From Chryseobacterium sp. G0201 (lineage in GTDB: Bacteria; Bacteroidota; Bacteroidia; Flavobacteriales; Weeksellaceae): a DNA stretch of 64,000 bases. The notes below the pieces were generated by a model. The model was not told where the DNA came from, did not search any database, and saw only the letters and a program-made list of their open reading frames with translations. The DNA lies in NCBI RefSeq assembly GCF_003815655.1, contig NZ_CP033917.1:1736001-1800000 (forward strand), given 5' to 3'. Shown in pieces: positions 40,320 to 49,754 of this stretch (position 1 is the first letter of the stretch; every line of letters begins with the position of its first letter). Both the position numbers and the translations under genes were made by a program.

Positions 40320-41006
40320 TTAATTCTTAACTAAAAGTCTGAATCCTTCTCCGTGAACGTTGATAATTTCCAATCCTTCGTCGTCTTTTAATAATTTACG
40401 AAGTTTTGCGATGTAAACGTCCATACTTCTTGCGGTGAAGTAGTTTTCTTTTTTCCAGATCTTTCTTAATGCTAAGTCTCTCGGCATGAAATCGTTTCTG
40501 TGGATACAAAGAAGTTTCAGCAATTCGTTTTCTTTTGGAGAAAGTTTGTATTCTTTATCACCAACTCTCAATTGTCTCAACATGGAGTCAAAGAAGATAT
40601 TGCTGATTTTGAATTGCTCCTGTTCTTCATTTTCCAATGTAGAACTTCTTTGAAGAATTGCCTTTATTTTGTATAAAAGTAATTCAGTATCAAATGGTTT
40701 CGTGATGTAATCATCAGCTCCCAATTGATATCCTTTCAATATATCTTCTCTCATATTTCTTGCTGTCAAGAAAATGATTGGTGTATTTTTATCAATTTTT
40801 TTAACATCTTCTGCCAAAGAGAATCCGTCTTTTTTAGGCATCATGACATCGAAAATACAGATATCGAATTCGTTTTCTGTAAATTCTTTTAATCCCTGTT
40901 CTCCATCTACAGCCAGCGTAACTTCAAAGTTGTTTATCGTTAAATAATCCTTCAACACTGCGCCGAAACTCTGATCGTCCTCTACTAATAATATTCTGTT
41001 GCTCAT
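40320..41006 (-). CDS. OmpR-family response regulator (RprY-like)
   Basis: This 228-residue regulator has a receiver domain with the phospho-acceptor Asp in DICIFDVMMPKKDG (near 54) and Lys in DDYITKPFD. A winged-helix DNA-binding domain with LSPKENELLKLLCIHRNDFMPRD follows. It lies 91 bp after the cognate kinase gene, on the same strand. The pair resembles RprX/RprY of Bacteroidota. Confidence 0.92.
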   Translation of the reverse strand: MSNRILLVEDDQSFGAVLKDYLTINNFEVTLAVDGEQGLKEFTENEFDICIFDVMMPKKDGFSLAEDVKKIDKNTPIIFLTARNMREDILKGYQLGADDYITKPFDTELLLYKIKAILQRSSTLENEEQEQFKISNIFFDSMLRQLRVGDKEYKLSPKENELLKLLCIHRNDFMPRDLALRKIWKKENYFTARSMDVYIAKLRKLLKDDEGLEIINVHGEGFRLLVKN

Positions 41007-41097
41007 AATTTCAAGTAATTAATAATTAATAAATTAAGAATGAACTAGCTATTCCTTCTTTTTTTGTCCTATTTTATTTTGTGATTTAATATTTATT

Positions 41098-42645
41098 TTA
41101 ACTCATTGGAAGTTTGATTGTAAACGTGCTTCCCAATTCTTTCTGAGAATCTACAATAACCTGTCCTTTATGTAGTTCTACAATTTTTTTAACGTAAGAA
41201 AGTCCTAAGCCTTGTCCTTTCACATTGTGAATATTTCCGGTTTCCTCTCTGAAGAATTTGTCAAAAATTTTCGTTTTATTCTGGGTTTCCATTCCCATTC
41301 CTTTGTCGGAAATTTCAATAACGTAGAAATTGCCTTCGTTTCTTGTTTTTACATGAATTTCAGGGGTTTCCGGAGAATATTTGTTGGCATTATCCAATAA
41401 ATTCACCAACATATTTGAAATGTGAAATTCATCAATTTTAAAAATATATTTATCTGCGTTGAACTCTTGTGTTAATGAACCGTTTCTTTGTTTCACGATC
41501 AGGTTAAAAGATTCTGTAGTTCTTTTGATTAATTCTCTTACGTTTGTTTCTCTTAGGAATAAGTTGACTTCGTTTCTCTCCAGTTTAGACATGTTGAGAA
41601 CGTTTTCTACCTGCTTTTTCATCCTTAGATTCTCCTGTTTTATCAGTTCTGAATAATATTTAACCTTATCAGGATTGGTGGCAATTTTATCATTCGCCAA
41701 CGAGTCTGTTGCTACCGAAATTGTTGCAAGAGGCGTCTTAAATTCATGCGACATATTATTGATGAAGTCTGTTTTTACTTCAGCCAATTTTTTCTGTCTC
41801 ATCATATAATTAATGGAAATAATATAAATTCCCAAAATCGTCAATAACGAAAGGAAAGTCCCTAAAAGCATTGGCCAGTTGTTCATCGCCAAAGAATATT
41901 CTTTCTTAGGAAAAACTAAGGCTAATGAATATAAAGTACGTTCTTTATTGTCCGTAAAAAGAGGGTAACTGTAAGGCGTATTGTCTTTTTTCTCTTTATA
42001 ATCTTTGTTTACAATGCTTGTGAGGTTGTTGTTTTTGTCTGTGATTCCATAGCCAAACTTCGCCGAAATACCTCTTATTTTAAGCTCTTTAGAGATAATA
42101 GAATCAAGCACTTTATCATCAACTCTTTTGGTGATGGGTAAATTATTACCATAAATTTTTGCAAATTCTTTTATGGTATAATCTCCGTTTTCAATCTCAT
42201 TATTAAGTTCTGAAGTAAGCTGTTGAGGTTTTGTGGTATCTCTTTTTATCTTGTAAGCAGCTTCATCGCTGTAAAGTGTCGTCCATTTTATAGAATCTCC
42301 ACTTTGAGAAATTGGAAGCTGACTTCTTTCAATAATATTTTTAGAATAAATAATTTGTCTTTGAGTACCGGAATCTTCTACCTGCTGAATCGTAGTAAGT
42401 GATGGCTGCTTACCGTTGGCAACGATATTGTTTCGAAAATTTTTATTGTTTTCATTCATGTATTTTTCCACCTCGATCTCTGAAACGCTTTTTGCGGTGC
42501 TTTCTAAGGCTGTATATACTTTGTTTGAAAAATCCTGTTCAAGAGCACCGTAATAACCTTTCAGCCAATAAAATTGGAGCGTAACAAAGACAATCAGTGA
42601 GATTGTCATAAACACTGAAATTATTGGGATGAATTTATTATTCAT
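41098..42645 (-). CDS. Sensor histidine kinase (RprX-like)
   Basis: This 515-residue membrane kinase has two membrane segments (about 7-28 and 260-285) around a periplasmic sensor part. The dimerisation domain has the phospho-His in FINNMSHEFKTPLATIS. The ATPase domain shows NLLDNANKYS (N box), ISDKGMGM (G1) and GQGLGLSYVKKIVELH (G2). It probably phosphorylates the regulator at 40320. The signal is unknown. Confidence 0.92.
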   Translation of the reverse strand: MNNKFIPIISVFMTISLIVFVTLQFYWLKGYYGALEQDFSNKVYTALESTAKSVSEIEVEKYMNENNKNFRNNIVANGKQPSLTTIQQVEDSGTQRQIIYSKNIIERSQLPISQSGDSIKWTTLYSDEAAYKIKRDTTKPQQLTSELNNEIENGDYTIKEFAKIYGNNLPITKRVDDKVLDSIISKELKIRGISAKFGYGITDKNNNLTSIVNKDYKEKKDNTPYSYPLFTDNKERTLYSLALVFPKKEYSLAMNNWPMLLGTFLSLLTILGIYIISINYMMRQKKLAEVKTDFINNMSHEFKTPLATISVATDSLANDKIATNPDKVKYYSELIKQENLRMKKQVENVLNMSKLERNEVNLFLRETNVRELIKRTTESFNLIVKQRNGSLTQEFNADKYIFKIDEFHISNMLVNLLDNANKYSPETPEIHVKTRNEGNFYVIEISDKGMGMETQNKTKIFDKFFREETGNIHNVKGQGLGLSYVKKIVELHKGQVIVDSQKELGSTFTIKLPMS

Positions 42646-42845
42646 TATTTTATTTTAAAAATTTTAGAATTATGAATGTTAAAATTAATTATTTTAAGAC
42701 TTCATAAACAAAAAACGAGCCAAAAAATTGTGTAATTTTTCTTAAAACTACGTTTTTTAACATTTTATTATAAATATTTAAATATTTGTCATTGGAAAAT
42801 CCGTGTCAGAGATTAATACATTAAGTTTGTTAAAAATAATTACTT

Positions 42846-43331
42846 ATGAAATCTAATATCGTTTTTAACAAAGATTTTGACTCAAACACGGTTTATGTGA
42901 TGAAAATTTTTAACGCAGATGTGTCAAAAGTGTGGGATTATTTTACCAAAGCAGAATTGTTGGATCAATGGTGGGCTCCCAAGCCTTGGAAATGTGAAAC
43001 AAAAAGTCAAGATTTTAAAGAAGGTGGAATTTGGTTGTATTCAATGGTCGGTCCGGAAGGAGAGAGACATTATGCTCAAGTAAAATATGGGGAGATTATG
43101 GAGCATCGAAGCTTTGATGGAACGGATACTTTTTGTGATGAAAATGGAAATGTAAATCCGGATTTTCCAGAAGCGAAATGGCTGTTTGGCTTTACAGGAG
43201 TGGAAGAGGGCTTGAAAATTACCGTTAATATTCATTTTCCTACCACGGAATCTTTAAAACAACTGCTGGAGATGGGTTTTGAAGAAGGTTTCAAAATGGG
43301 TCTGAATCAGCTTGAAGAAATTTTAAGATAA
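42846..43331 (+). CDS. SRPBCC (AHSA1-like) protein
   Basis: This 161-residue protein starts MKSNIVFNKDFDSNTVY and has the START-like AHSA1 pattern: VWDYFTKAELLDQWWAPKPW, then DFKEGGIWLYSMVGPEGERHY and the long C-terminal helix FEEGFKMGLNQLEEIL. Members bind hydrophobic ligands or assist chaperones. It is alone between the two-component system and a convergent gene. The true ligand is unknown. Confidence 0.82.
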   Translation: MKSNIVFNKDFDSNTVYVMKIFNADVSKVWDYFTKAELLDQWWAPKPWKCETKSQDFKEGGIWLYSMVGPEGERHYAQVKYGEIMEHRSFDGTDTFCDENGNVNPDFPEAKWLFGFTGVEEGLKITVNIHFPTTESLKQLLEMGFEEGFKMGLNQLEEILR

Positions 43332-43458
43332 TTTAACTATTAAAAGTGAGGTAAGCTGTTAAAAATATTAAGTATAATTCGTTTAAGGCTTAAAAATTAG
43401 AATTATTTTTCTTCATTAAGTTTAATTCATAAATTAACCTTGATAGTTTAAAAAGTAA

Positions 43459-43486
43459 AAAGCTTGGAAAAAATTATCCAAGCTTT
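43459..43486. terminator. Two-way terminator between convergent genes
   Basis: AAAGCTTGG and CCAAGCTTT flank a 10-nt loop, with an A-run before and a T-rich stretch after. Confidence 0.75.
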
Positions 43487-43490
43487 ATTT

Positions 43491-43832
43491 TTATATCAAT
43501 TCTTCATCCTGAAAATATTGAATAATCGCCTTTTTCATAAGCAACGATTGCTCGTTGGGTCTTAATTCCGGCAACCCTTCCAGTTTTTCAAAATGAGGCC
43601 ATCCATCTTCGTAATGCGTGAATTTATAGTACCCAAAAGGCTCTAATAATCTGCAAACAGCGATATGAAGAATATTTAATTTGTCGTCTTTCGTATATTT
43701 TTGTTGACCACTTCCAAGTTCCTGAAGACCAATCAGAAATAATATCGTCTCGATTGGCGGATTTTTTTCAGTCTCAAAGTTGTCCTCGAAAAATTGTTCT
43801 ACTTTTTTCCAGTATTCAGCTTCGTTGATCAT
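43491..43832 (-). CDS. Small protein of unknown function linked to the S9 peptidase
   Basis: This 113-residue, mostly helical, acidic protein starts MINEAEYWKKVEQFFEDNF. It overlaps the end of the S9 peptidase gene by 4 bp, so the two are probably translated together. Conserved-looking parts are IGLQELG and HIAVCRLLEPFGYY. It has no signal peptide. It looks like a known flavobacterial hypothetical family, but I cannot give a function. Confidence 0.72.
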   Translation of the reverse strand: MINEAEYWKKVEQFFEDNFETEKNPPIETILFLIGLQELGSGQQKYTKDDKLNILHIAVCRLLEPFGYYKFTHYEDGWPHFEKLEGLPELRPNEQSLLMKKAIIQYFQDEELI

Positions 43833-45877
43833 CCTTTTTCATTTTCTAATTTTAATAGAAACGCATATTCCAGCGCATCTTCTTTTAATGATTCAAATCT
43901 TCCGCTTGCGCCTCCGTGTCCGGAACTCATGTCGGTTTTGAATAATAAAAGATTGTTGTCTGTTTTTAACTCTCTTAATTTCGCGGTCCATTTTGCAGGT
44001 TCCCAGTATTGAACTTGAGAATCATGAAGACCTGTTGTAATCAGCATATGAGGATATTCTTTCGCTTCTACATTGTCGTAAGGCGAATATTCCTTCATAT
44101 ATTGATAGTATTCTTTGTCGTTCGGATTTCCCCATTCGTCATATTCCCCTGTGGTTAATGGAATGGTTTCATCCAACATGGTTGTCACCACATCCACAAA
44201 AGGAACCTGAGAAACAATTCCGTTGAATAGTTTTGGTTCGTAATTGATAACGGCTCCAACCAATAATCCTCCGGCACTTCCGCCCATCGCATATAAATGC
44301 TTTGATGAAGTATAATTTTCTTTAATTAAATATTTTCCGGCATCAATAAAATCAAAGAAAGTATTTTTCTTAAACAGCATTTTTCCGTCTTCATACCATT
44401 CTCTTCCTAGATATTCTCCGCCTCTGATGTGAGCGATCGCATAAATGAAACCTCTGTCTAAAATTGACAATCTTACATTCGAGAAACTTGCATCAACTGT
44501 GTGTCCATAACTTCCATAGCCATATAAAAGTAGAGGAGTGTCTGCAGATTTTTTTGTGTCTTTATGATAAACTAAAGAAATTGGAATTTTTGTTTCTCCA
44601 TCTCTTGAATCTGCCCAAATTCTCTCAGAAATATAATTTTCAGCGAAGAATTTTCCTCCCAAAACTTCTTGTTGCTTTAATAATTTTGTGGTTTTGGTCT
44701 TCATGTCATACTCATAGGTAGAACCTGGCTGAGTTAATGAAGTGTAACCGTAACGCAAAATTTCTGTGTCGAATTCTAGATTGATTCCGATATAAGCGGT
44801 ATAAGTAGGATCAGAGAAAGGTAAATAATAAGATTCTTTCGTTTTCTCTTCGATTATTTTTATCTGTAAAAGACCTTCTTCTCTTTCTTCAAGAACAAGA
44901 TAGTTTTTAAATATTTCAAAACCTTCCAATAAAACTTCTGCACGGTGTGGGATTACGTCTACCCAGTTTTCCATTCCGCAATTGTCGATTTTTGCCTTTA
45001 CAATTTTAAAATTGATGGCGTCGTCAGCATTGGTGATAATGTAAAATTCATCTTCGTAATGTTCTACCGAATATTCAAGATCATCGATTCTTGGCTGAAT
45101 GATTTTCCATTCTGCAAAAACATCGTCAGCAGGAATAAAACGGTGTTCGTCTGAAATAGTGCTTGAGCTTGCTAAGAAAATATATTCTAATGATTTTGTC
45201 TTAAAAACATTTACATCAAAAGTATCGTCCTCTTCATGGAAAATTAAAATATCCTCCGAAGGATGTGTACCTAATTTATGTCTGTAAACCTGAAATGCAC
45301 GTAAACTTTCATCTTTTCTGATATAAAAAACATGCTCGTTATCATTCGCCCAAACAGCTTTACCTGTGGTATTTTCTATTTTATCAGAAAGAATTTCTTC
45401 TGTTTCAAGATTTTTGAAATTGATATCATAAATTCTTCTTCCAACATTGTCAGATGAAAAAGAAGTCAGTTTATTATTCGGACTTACCGCAACGCTTCCC
45501 ACTTCGAAAAATGTTTCACCTTCTGCAAGAATATTTACATCAAGAATGATCTCTTCTGTATTGTCTAAACTTTTATGTTTTCTGCAAAAAATAGGATATT
45601 CTTTTCCGTCTTCATAACGTACAATGTACCAGTATTCGTTGAAGAAATAAGGTAGAGACTCATCGTCTTTTTTGTAGCGGGCTTTCATCTCTTCGTAAAG
45701 CTCTTCCTGAAGCTCTTCGGTATCTTTCATCATAAATTCTTCGTAAGCATTCTCTTCTTCAAGATATTTTATGACTTCGGGATTTTCTCTTTCATTGAGC
45801 CAGAAATAATTGTCAGTTCTTTTGTCTCCGTGTATTTCTAGTATTTTTTCTATTTTTTTTGCCTGTGGAGCTTTCAT
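43829..45877 (-). CDS. S9 family prolyl oligopeptidase (PtrB-like)
   Basis: This 682-residue serine peptidase cuts oligopeptides, in PtrB after Arg/Lys and in POP after Pro. An N-terminal beta-propeller is followed by the alpha/beta-hydrolase domain. The nucleophile is in MGGSAGGLLVGA, the Asp in TTGLHDSQVQYWEP and the His in SSGHGGASGRF. YGYGSYGHTVDASFS is the oxyanion block. No signal peptide is seen, so the enzyme is cytoplasmic by sequence. Confidence 0.92.
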   Translation of the reverse strand: MKAPQAKKIEKILEIHGDKRTDNYFWLNERENPEVIKYLEEENAYEEFMMKDTEELQEELYEEMKARYKKDDESLPYFFNEYWYIVRYEDGKEYPIFCRKHKSLDNTEEIILDVNILAEGETFFEVGSVAVSPNNKLTSFSSDNVGRRIYDINFKNLETEEILSDKIENTTGKAVWANDNEHVFYIRKDESLRAFQVYRHKLGTHPSEDILIFHEEDDTFDVNVFKTKSLEYIFLASSSTISDEHRFIPADDVFAEWKIIQPRIDDLEYSVEHYEDEFYIITNADDAINFKIVKAKIDNCGMENWVDVIPHRAEVLLEGFEIFKNYLVLEEREEGLLQIKIIEEKTKESYYLPFSDPTYTAYIGINLEFDTEILRYGYTSLTQPGSTYEYDMKTKTTKLLKQQEVLGGKFFAENYISERIWADSRDGETKIPISLVYHKDTKKSADTPLLLYGYGSYGHTVDASFSNVRLSILDRGFIYAIAHIRGGEYLGREWYEDGKMLFKKNTFFDFIDAGKYLIKENYTSSKHLYAMGGSAGGLLVGAVINYEPKLFNGIVSQVPFVDVVTTMLDETIPLTTGEYDEWGNPNDKEYYQYMKEYSPYDNVEAKEYPHMLITTGLHDSQVQYWEPAKWTAKLRELKTDNNLLLFKTDMSSGHGGASGRFESLKEDALEYAFLLKLENEKG

Positions 45878-45908
45878 TCAATATTAATTCTTGTTCAAAT
45901 TTAGTTAA

Positions 45909-45943
45909 AAAAAAGCCATCTTTCCTTGAATTGAAAAGACGGC
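45909..45943 (-). terminator. Terminator of hemD
   Basis: On the minus strand AGCCGTCTTTTC, a loop and GAAAGATGGCT form an imperfect hairpin followed by TTTTTTTT. Confidence 0.7.
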
Positions 45944-45966
45944 TGATTTATATTTTATATCAAGGG

Positions 45967-46716
45967 CTATTTATGAAGAGCTTTAATATACTTTTCAAGT
46001 GCCATTGTCATTGATGGTGTTTCTTTTGTAGGTGCCATTAGATCTACTCTTAATCCTGCTTCCTCGGCTGCTGCTAATGTTGTGTTACCGAAAACGCCAA
46101 TATTAGTTTCATCCTGTTTGAATTCCGGGAAATTTTGCTGTAAAGATTTAATTCCTTGCGGACTGAAGAAGATCAGCATGTCGTAATCTTTAATCGTGAT
46201 ATCCGTTAAATCACTACAAACTGTTCGGTACATGATCGCTCTTGTCCAATCTATGTTTGCCGTATCTAAAGTTTTAACGATATCAGGACTTAAAACATCT
46301 GAAGACGGTAATAGATACTTCTCAGTAGGGAATTTTTTGAAAAGCGGAGCTAGATCCGAGAAGTTTTTCTCCCCAAAACTGATCTTTCTTTTTCTGTACA
46401 CAATATGCTTTTGAAGATAGTTGGCTACAGCTTCCGACTGGCAGATGTATCTCATCGTATCCGGTACGCTGAAACGCAATTCTTCTGCAAGTCTGAAATA
46501 GTGGTCAATTGCATTTTTGCTGGTAAAAATAATCCCAGTGTACTGCGTTAGATCTATTTTCTGTGTTCTAAGTTCTTTGTTGTCAACTCCTTCGACGTGG
46601 ATAAAAGGACGGAAATCAATCTTTATTTTTTCCTTCTTCGCTATTTCCAAATATGGAGAAGACTCACTAGGCGCTGGTTGAGAAACCAATATAGACTTTA
46701 TTCTCATCATTGACAT
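45967..46716 (-). CDS. hemD: Uroporphyrinogen-III synthase
   Basis: This protein of up to 249 residues belongs to HemD, which closes hydroxymethylbilane to uroporphyrinogen III in haem synthesis. Seen are IKSILVSQPAPSESSPYLEI, TGIIFTSKNAIDHYF and a C-terminal FFSPQGIKSLQQNFP followed by GNTTLAAAEEAGL. ATG codons at 46716, 46710 and 46707 are all possible starts, and the last is closest to the family N-terminus. It lies 3 bp after the DUF4271 gene. Confidence 0.85.
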   Translation of the reverse strand: MSMMRIKSILVSQPAPSESSPYLEIAKKEKIKIDFRPFIHVEGVDNKELRTQKIDLTQYTGIIFTSKNAIDHYFRLAEELRFSVPDTMRYICQSEAVANYLQKHIVYRKRKISFGEKNFSDLAPLFKKFPTEKYLLPSSDVLSPDIVKTLDTANIDWTRAIMYRTVCSDLTDITIKDYDMLIFFSPQGIKSLQQNFPEFKQDETNIGVFGNTTLAAAEEAGLRVDLMAPTKETPSMTMALEKYIKALHK

Positions 46717-46719
46717 TTA

Positions 46720-47388
46720 TTAAAAAAATAATAGTTTCCAAAGCAGCAATAAAGGTGCGATTTGGAGGGTGCAAATATACAAAAATTTATAATACCATTT
46801 TTCGGGTAAGACATTGTTCTTGTGAAATAAATAGAAAAAAACTTTGAAAATGAATACAAAAGAAAAAAAGAACAAGTAGTACAAAAATATTTTATTTCTG
46901 TCAATAGGGAAATAGTAGTGGGTTACACAGAAAATTATCAACAAAAATGACAAAACGAAATAAAATTTAGTAGAGGTAAAGTAAAAAATAAGCAATTTTT
47001 TACCATCACCTATACTTTGATAGAAAATAAATCCTAAAGTGGTTTTTGTCAAATAAAATAAGATAACTATTATTAAACTATACCCAAATTTGTTCAATTG
47101 ATAGCCCAAAACACTCAAATCGGCTACATATTTAGGAACGACAGGGATGTATTGTGAGATCAAAACGGCCAAAGTAAGGGACATTACGCAGGAGGTAATG
47201 ATCCAGCTAGGAAGGTTATTACTTGCGTCAAAATATTTCTGAAGCAGAAAGTCTTTCAGGTTGGCGCCTCTTTCTATGATATTCATCATAAACAGGTATA
47301 AAAATATACAGCCCAACAATATAAAAATAACCCAATCGTTGTTCTCGGGTATTCTTACATTATTTATAAAATTTTGAGATAATGGCAA
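46720..47388 (-). CDS. DUF4271 membrane protein
   Basis: This membrane protein has several hydrophobic helices (for example FILLGCIFLYLFM, SWIITSCVMSLTLAVLI and FVLSFLLIIFCV). It matches the DUF4271 group of Bacteroidota, which is found next to hemD. The conserved N-terminus is near RIPENNDWVIFILLG. No ATG is well placed. A TTG at 47388, about 10 nt after a plus-coordinate 47403-47410 -7 box (TAATTTTG on the minus strand), gives 222 residues. A longer frame to 47484 would overlap the divergent gene. Confidence 0.75.
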   Translation of the reverse strand: MPLSQNFINNVRIPENNDWVIFILLGCIFLYLFMMNIIERGANLKDFLLQKYFDASNNLPSWIITSCVMSLTLAVLISQYIPVVPKYVADLSVLGYQLNKFGYSLIIVILFYLTKTTLGFIFYQSIGDGKKLLIFYFTSTKFYFVLSFLLIIFCVTHYYFPIDRNKIFLYYLFFFSFVFIFKVFFYLFHKNNVLPEKWYYKFLYICTLQIAPLLLLWKLLFF

Positions 47389-47447
47389 AGGAATGTTTTT
47401 TGCAAAATTATAGATTATTTTGTATAAAATAAAAAGGTTAAATAAAC

Positions 47448-47455
47448 TATCTTTG
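47448..47455 (+). promoter_or_regulatory. -7 box of the glycosyltransferase operon
   Basis: TATCTTTG fits TAnnTTTG and ends 9 bp before the ATG at 47465. The transcript would have a leader of only a few nucleotides. This supports the ATG at 47465 as the start. Confidence 0.55.
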
Positions 47456-47464
47456 CAAATTGAA

Positions 47465-48181
47465 ATGAAAAAACTCGTCATCATCCCAACTTATAATGAA
47501 AAGGAAAATATAGAAAGTATAATTTCCGCGGTTTTTGCATTGGAAGATGAATTTCATATTTTGGTGGTGGACGACTCGTCTCCGGACGGAACTTCCAACA
47601 TTGTAAAGGATCTTCAAAGAAGATTTCCTCACACTTTACATTTGTCAATAAGACATGTGAAAGACGGTTTAGGGAAGGCTTACATTCATGGATTTAAATG
47701 GGCAATTCAAAATAATTATGATTATATTTTTGAAATGGATGCCGATTTTTCTCATAATCCAAATGATCTTCCTAAATTGTTTGAAGCTTGTTTAAATGCA
47801 GATATGGCGATCGGTTCACGATACTCAAAAGGAGTAAATGTGGTAAACTGGCCAATGGGGAGGGTGTTACTTTCTTATTTCGCTTCAAAATATGTGAGGT
47901 TTGTTTTAGGACTTCCGATTCATGATACAACAGCGGGTTTTGTCTGTTTTTCAAGAAAAGTTTTAGAAGAGATCGGGTTGGATAACGTAAAATTAAAAGG
48001 TTACGGTTTTCAGATCGAAATGAAATTTAGAGCTTTTAAAAAAGGCTATAAAATTGTAGAAGTACCGATTATTTTTACAAACAGAATATTGGGAGAAAGC
48101 AAAATGAATGGCGGGATCATTCATGAAGCGGTTTTTGGTGTTTTAAATTTAAAATGGAAATCATTAATCAACAGATTATGA
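47465..48181 (+). CDS. Polyprenol-phosphate mannosyltransferase-like GT2 enzyme
   Basis: This 238-residue GT-A glycosyltransferase is of the dolichol-phosphate mannose synthase type and would move a sugar from a nucleotide sugar to a lipid phosphate. Motifs are VVDDSSPDGT (nucleotide binding), MDADFSHNPNDL (metal-binding DxD) and GSRYSKGVNVVNWP. No membrane helices follow the catalytic domain. The start at 47465 gives MKKLVIIPTYNEKEN. Its stop overlaps the next start (ATGA). Confidence 0.88.
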   Translation: MKKLVIIPTYNEKENIESIISAVFALEDEFHILVVDDSSPDGTSNIVKDLQRRFPHTLHLSIRHVKDGLGKAYIHGFKWAIQNNYDYIFEMDADFSHNPNDLPKLFEACLNADMAIGSRYSKGVNVVNWPMGRVLLSYFASKYVRFVLGLPIHDTTAGFVCFSRKVLEEIGLDNVKLKGYGFQIEMKFRAFKKGYKIVEVPIIFTNRILGESKMNGGIIHEAVFGVLNLKWKSLINRL

Positions 48182-48546
48182 AAAAGCTAATCTTCATTTT
48201 CGTTTTATCATGCATATTTTCATGTAATGATTATGTAGATAAACCAAAGAATTTGGTAGATAAAGATACAATGGCCGAGATTCTTGCTGATCTTTCAATC
48301 AACGATCAGGCAACTTTCATGTATCAGAATAAAAATCTGGAAGCCGGGACAAGATATGTTCTTAAAGCTCACAACATAAAATCAAAAGATTTTGTTGAAA
48401 GTTTTAAATATTATGTTGTAAAAGATCAAATGAAGACGATCGCAGACGAGGCTCAAAAAAAGCTGTTAGAAAAAGATCCAAAAGCGGATCAATATATAAA
48501 AGACAAATTAAAAAAGGATGGTAATGTGCCGTCTTTTGCAAGATAA
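48178..48546 (+). CDS. DUF4296 lipoprotein
   Basis: This 122-residue lipoprotein has a signal ending IFSCNDYV. The mature part is helical with PKNLVDKDTMAEILADLSIN and FVESFKYYVVKDQ, matching the DUF4296 group of Bacteroidota. It overlaps the glycosyltransferase stop by 4 bp, so the genes are coupled. Its function is unknown. Confidence 0.82.
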   Translation: MKKLIFIFVLSCIFSCNDYVDKPKNLVDKDTMAEILADLSINDQATFMYQNKNLEAGTRYVLKAHNIKSKDFVESFKYYVVKDQMKTIADEAQKKLLEKDPKADQYIKDKLKKDGNVPSFAR

Positions 48547-48613
48547 CAATGCAGAAACGTGTTCCATTAGGCAAAAATACAACTGCCAATGGCGATGATT
48601 TAAAAGTATACGA

Positions 48614-49744
48614 ATGAAATTTTTTAATATAGAAAAAACCTCTGAAGGTAAGGCAAGAGCGGGAGAGATCATGACTGATCACGGTAAGGTACAAACGCCT
48701 ATTTTTATGCCTGTAGGAACTGTTGCAAGTGTGAAAACAGTTCACCAAAGAGAATTAAAAGAAGACATTAAAGCCCAGATCATTCTGGGAAACACTTATC
48801 ATTTATACCTTCGCCCCGGCATGGAAACGATGCAGAATGCGGGAGGTTTACATAAATTCATGAACTGGGATCTTCCTATTCTTACAGATTCAGGAGGTTT
48901 TCAGGTTTTTTCACTTTCAGGAAGCAGAAAAATGTCTGAGGAAGGAGTGAAATTTAAATCTCATATCGATGGAAGTTATCATTTATTCACTCCAGAAAAG
49001 TCTATGGAAATCCAAAGACAAATCGGAGCGGATATTTTTATGGCTTTTGACGAATGTGTTGCTTATCCAAGTGGATATAATCAGGTAAAGGCTTCCATGG
49101 AAATGACGCATCGTTGGTTAAAAAGATGTATCGATTGGAATGAACAAAATCCTGAATTATACGGTCATAAACAAAGATTTTTCCCTATTGTTCAAGGTTC
49201 CACCTATTCAGATTTAAGAAAAATTTCAGCGGAAGTAATTTCAGAAGCGGGGGCAGAAGGAAATGCGATCGGCGGACTTTCCGTTGGTGAGCCCGAAGAT
49301 GAATTGTACAGAATTACCGATGAGGTAACCGATATTTTACCAAAAGACAAACCAAGATATTTAATGGGAGTTGGAACTCCGTGGAATATTCTGGAATCTA
49401 TTGGTTTAGGAATTGATATGATGGATTGTGTAATGCCTACAAGAAATGCCAGAAACGCAATGTTGTTCACTTGGCAAGGTGTTATGAACATGAAAAATGA
49501 AAAATGGAAGAACGATTTTTCGCCTTTGGATGAGTTTGGAACGAGTTTCGTTGATAGAGAATATTCAAAAGCGTATGTGCGTCATTTGTTTGTTTCTAAA
49601 GAATATTTGGCGAAACAAATTGCATCAATTCATAACTTGGCATTTTATTTAGATTTAGTGAAAGTGGCGAGAGAACATATTGTTGCAGGAGATTTCTATC
49701 AATGGAAAAACTCTGTGGTGCCGATTCTTAGACAAAGACTTTAA
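48614..49744 (+). CDS. tgt: tRNA-guanine transglycosylase
   Basis: This 376-residue enzyme exchanges guanine-34 for the queuosine precursor in tRNAs with GUN anticodons. Catalytic and substrate motifs are DSGGFQVFSL, MAFDECVAYPS, VQGSTYSDLRK, GGLSVGEP and DCVMPTRNARNA. Where other Tgt proteins have the zinc motif CxCxxC, this one has GTSFVD (near residue 325), while the His of SIHNLAFY is kept. The gene starts after a 67-bp gap and is probably in the same operon as the glycosyltransferase and the LptF/G-like gene. Confidence 0.93.
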   Translation: MKFFNIEKTSEGKARAGEIMTDHGKVQTPIFMPVGTVASVKTVHQRELKEDIKAQIILGNTYHLYLRPGMETMQNAGGLHKFMNWDLPILTDSGGFQVFSLSGSRKMSEEGVKFKSHIDGSYHLFTPEKSMEIQRQIGADIFMAFDECVAYPSGYNQVKASMEMTHRWLKRCIDWNEQNPELYGHKQRFFPIVQGSTYSDLRKISAEVISEAGAEGNAIGGLSVGEPEDELYRITDEVTDILPKDKPRYLMGVGTPWNILESIGLGIDMMDCVMPTRNARNAMLFTWQGVMNMKNEKWKNDFSPLDEFGTSFVDREYSKAYVRHLFVSKEYLAKQIASIHNLAFYLDLVKVAREHIVAGDFYQWKNSVVPILRQRL

Positions 49745-49754
49745 AATATAGAGC

